Source: Erythrocercus mccallii (taxonomy: Eukaryota > Chordata > Aves > Passeriformes > Dicruridae). Taken from it: DNA of 64,000 nucleotides. The notes beneath the pieces were generated by a model that saw nothing but the letters and a program-made list of their open reading frames with translations, ran no database searches and was not told where the DNA came from. The DNA is taken from NCBI GenBank assembly GCA_013397435.1, contig VZRG01000273.1, positions 310,001 to 374,000 on the forward strand, read 5' to 3'. Made by a program: the position numbers and the translations under genes. Below, piece after piece: positions 62,981 to 64,000 of this stretch (positions are counted from its first letter, which is position 1; the number at the start of each line of letters is the position of its first letter).

Positions 62981-64000
62981 GCTTCTGGGAAATCATTTAC
63001 AAAAATCTTTGAGGCTCAGGTGAAACAAGTTGTGCTGTGGGATTTGAAAGATCTGTGGAAGTGTAAGCTATAAAATCACTTCATCTTGAATGCTTAGAAA
63101 GGTGGTTTAGGAAAGAAACTCCACTTTTTCAATGCCTCAGTGATATATGGCACTGACACTAATGGCTATAAAACCTTATTAGGGTGTGCTGTGAAACTCA
63201 TATATTTGAGTTTCTTATGTGGAAAGATTTGAGTATTCACATTACTGTGGAAGAGAGGACATGTCCACGTTCATCTCTGGAAAGTGGATTGATTCTGGCA
63301 ATCTATTCGAGTATATACAAATAGCTCTCTAGGACTGAGACAGAGACAAGCAAATGGCACAGCTTTCACTCCTAAAGCTCTGGCAAGACTTTCTGATGAT
63401 TTGATACAAGACTTAACTTTCACTGAATCTCAGCTGTGTGGCCATCTAAAATAAAACTATGATACAAACCAATGTTTGGGAACTGCAAAATTCAACAATG
63501 AAGCAAAAACAACTAATCACTTACATTTTTGCTAATCTTAGAATTAAACTTTGCATTATATAAAGCTAAGCACTGGCTGTGAATTAGCTGACCCTACACT
63601 TAAGAGCTAGGACTGAAGCCAAGCTGGGAAATCAAGCCAGCAGGCTGGGACAGCAAGACTCAAGGCTCAGGGTGTGGGATTCCAAGGAGGCTCCTCACAG
63701 GTCTGACACAAGGTTGTAAGGCTATATCACACTCAGGTAGACCTTAATCACAGGCAACCAAAGCCCTTTGGAGTGCGTTGTGAGTCCTCTTCCAGACCCT
63801 GGCAGGCAGAGGTCCAAATGGGATTTGTTTTTTAGTGCACTGCTTTGATTCAAGGAGGGACTATTCAGCTCCCGTTCTGCTTAAGTGGACATCAGTAGAA
63901 CATGTCTGACAATCAGTGCACTGTTAGATGATTCCACTTGCCATCAGCTTCTACCTCTGCACTACAGGATCTGGAACTGCATCACTAGATAGTGAGGACA
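62981..64000. other. Non-coding DNA, GC rising toward the window end
   Basis: No gene is recognised. From about 63590 to 63830 GC content rises, and words such as CAAGCTGGGAA (63620-63630) and CAGGCTGGGACAGCAAG occur. These loosely resemble the GC-rich block at 16150-17040. A shared repeat family is possible but not established. Confidence 0.45.

Noticed and set aside
1..64000. CRISPR array, operon, bacterial defence system or prophage
   Set aside because: No regularly spaced repeats, ribosome-binding-site-led genes or dense coding. The retrotransposon content and composition are vertebrate.
1..64000. tRNA, rRNA or snRNA genes
   Set aside because: No cloverleaf with A/B box words or recognisable structural RNA core was seen by eye. 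A covariance-model scan would be needed to exclude degraded copies.

Overview
This window looks like gene-poor vertebrate nuclear DNA, most likely from a bird. The strongest evidence is a CR1 LINE 3' end at about 54108-55023. It carries the C-terminal reverse-transcriptase region, the 3' UTR and a 3' terminus reading ...CATTCTGTGAT, the form typical of avian CR1 (turtle and crocodile CR1 are close relatives). A second, much more decayed CR1 3' end lies at about 26576-26760. There is also an LTR-like block on the minus strand at 40931-41824, plus fragments resembling old amniote interspersed repeats. Base composition is AT-rich with few CpGs, apart from one compact CpG island. There is no bacterial-style gene organisation: almost all open frames are under 120 codons, none is recognisable as a protein family except the CR1 remnant, and none sits in a convincing coding context. 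The window is either intergenic or inside very long introns.

Layout. 1-9040: AT-rich unique DNA with one exon-like segment (6771-6818). 9056-9860: the main landmark, made of a 39-nt pyrimidine tract, a dense CpG island (about 9090-9500), and a high-complexity block that looks like conserved regulatory DNA (about 9540-9860). 9861-16150: unique DNA with several A-rich tracts. 16150-17040: a GC-rich block of unclear origin, possibly a decayed repeat. 17041-26575: AT-rich, with homeodomain-motif-rich stretches (22115-22160 and 22900-23340) and exon-like segments at 23667-23731 and 24238-24284. 26576-26760: old CR1. 26761-40930: unique DNA with one old palindromic repeat motif (31650-31710) and a minus-strand pseudo-exon over a GA/A tract (38326-38400). 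40931-41824: LTR-like insertion. 41825-54107: unique DNA with an ancient-repeat fragment (42180-42265). 54108-55023: younger but dead CR1. 55024-64000: AT-rich, with two regulatory-looking blocks (56100-56340 and 62690-62980) and a minus-strand exon-like segment (58301-58377).

No intact protein-coding gene, tRNA, rRNA, CRISPR array, operon or novel defence-type system could be supported. The most useful leads are the CpG-island and conserved-looking block near 9.1-9.9 kb, a 17-nt homeodomain-type motif present twice about 0.8 kb apart, the imperfect inverted repeats bounding the LTR-like element, and a handful of exon-like segments that need transcript data. Exon calls are low confidence, because splice-site look-alikes are common in 64 kb of AT-rich DNA.
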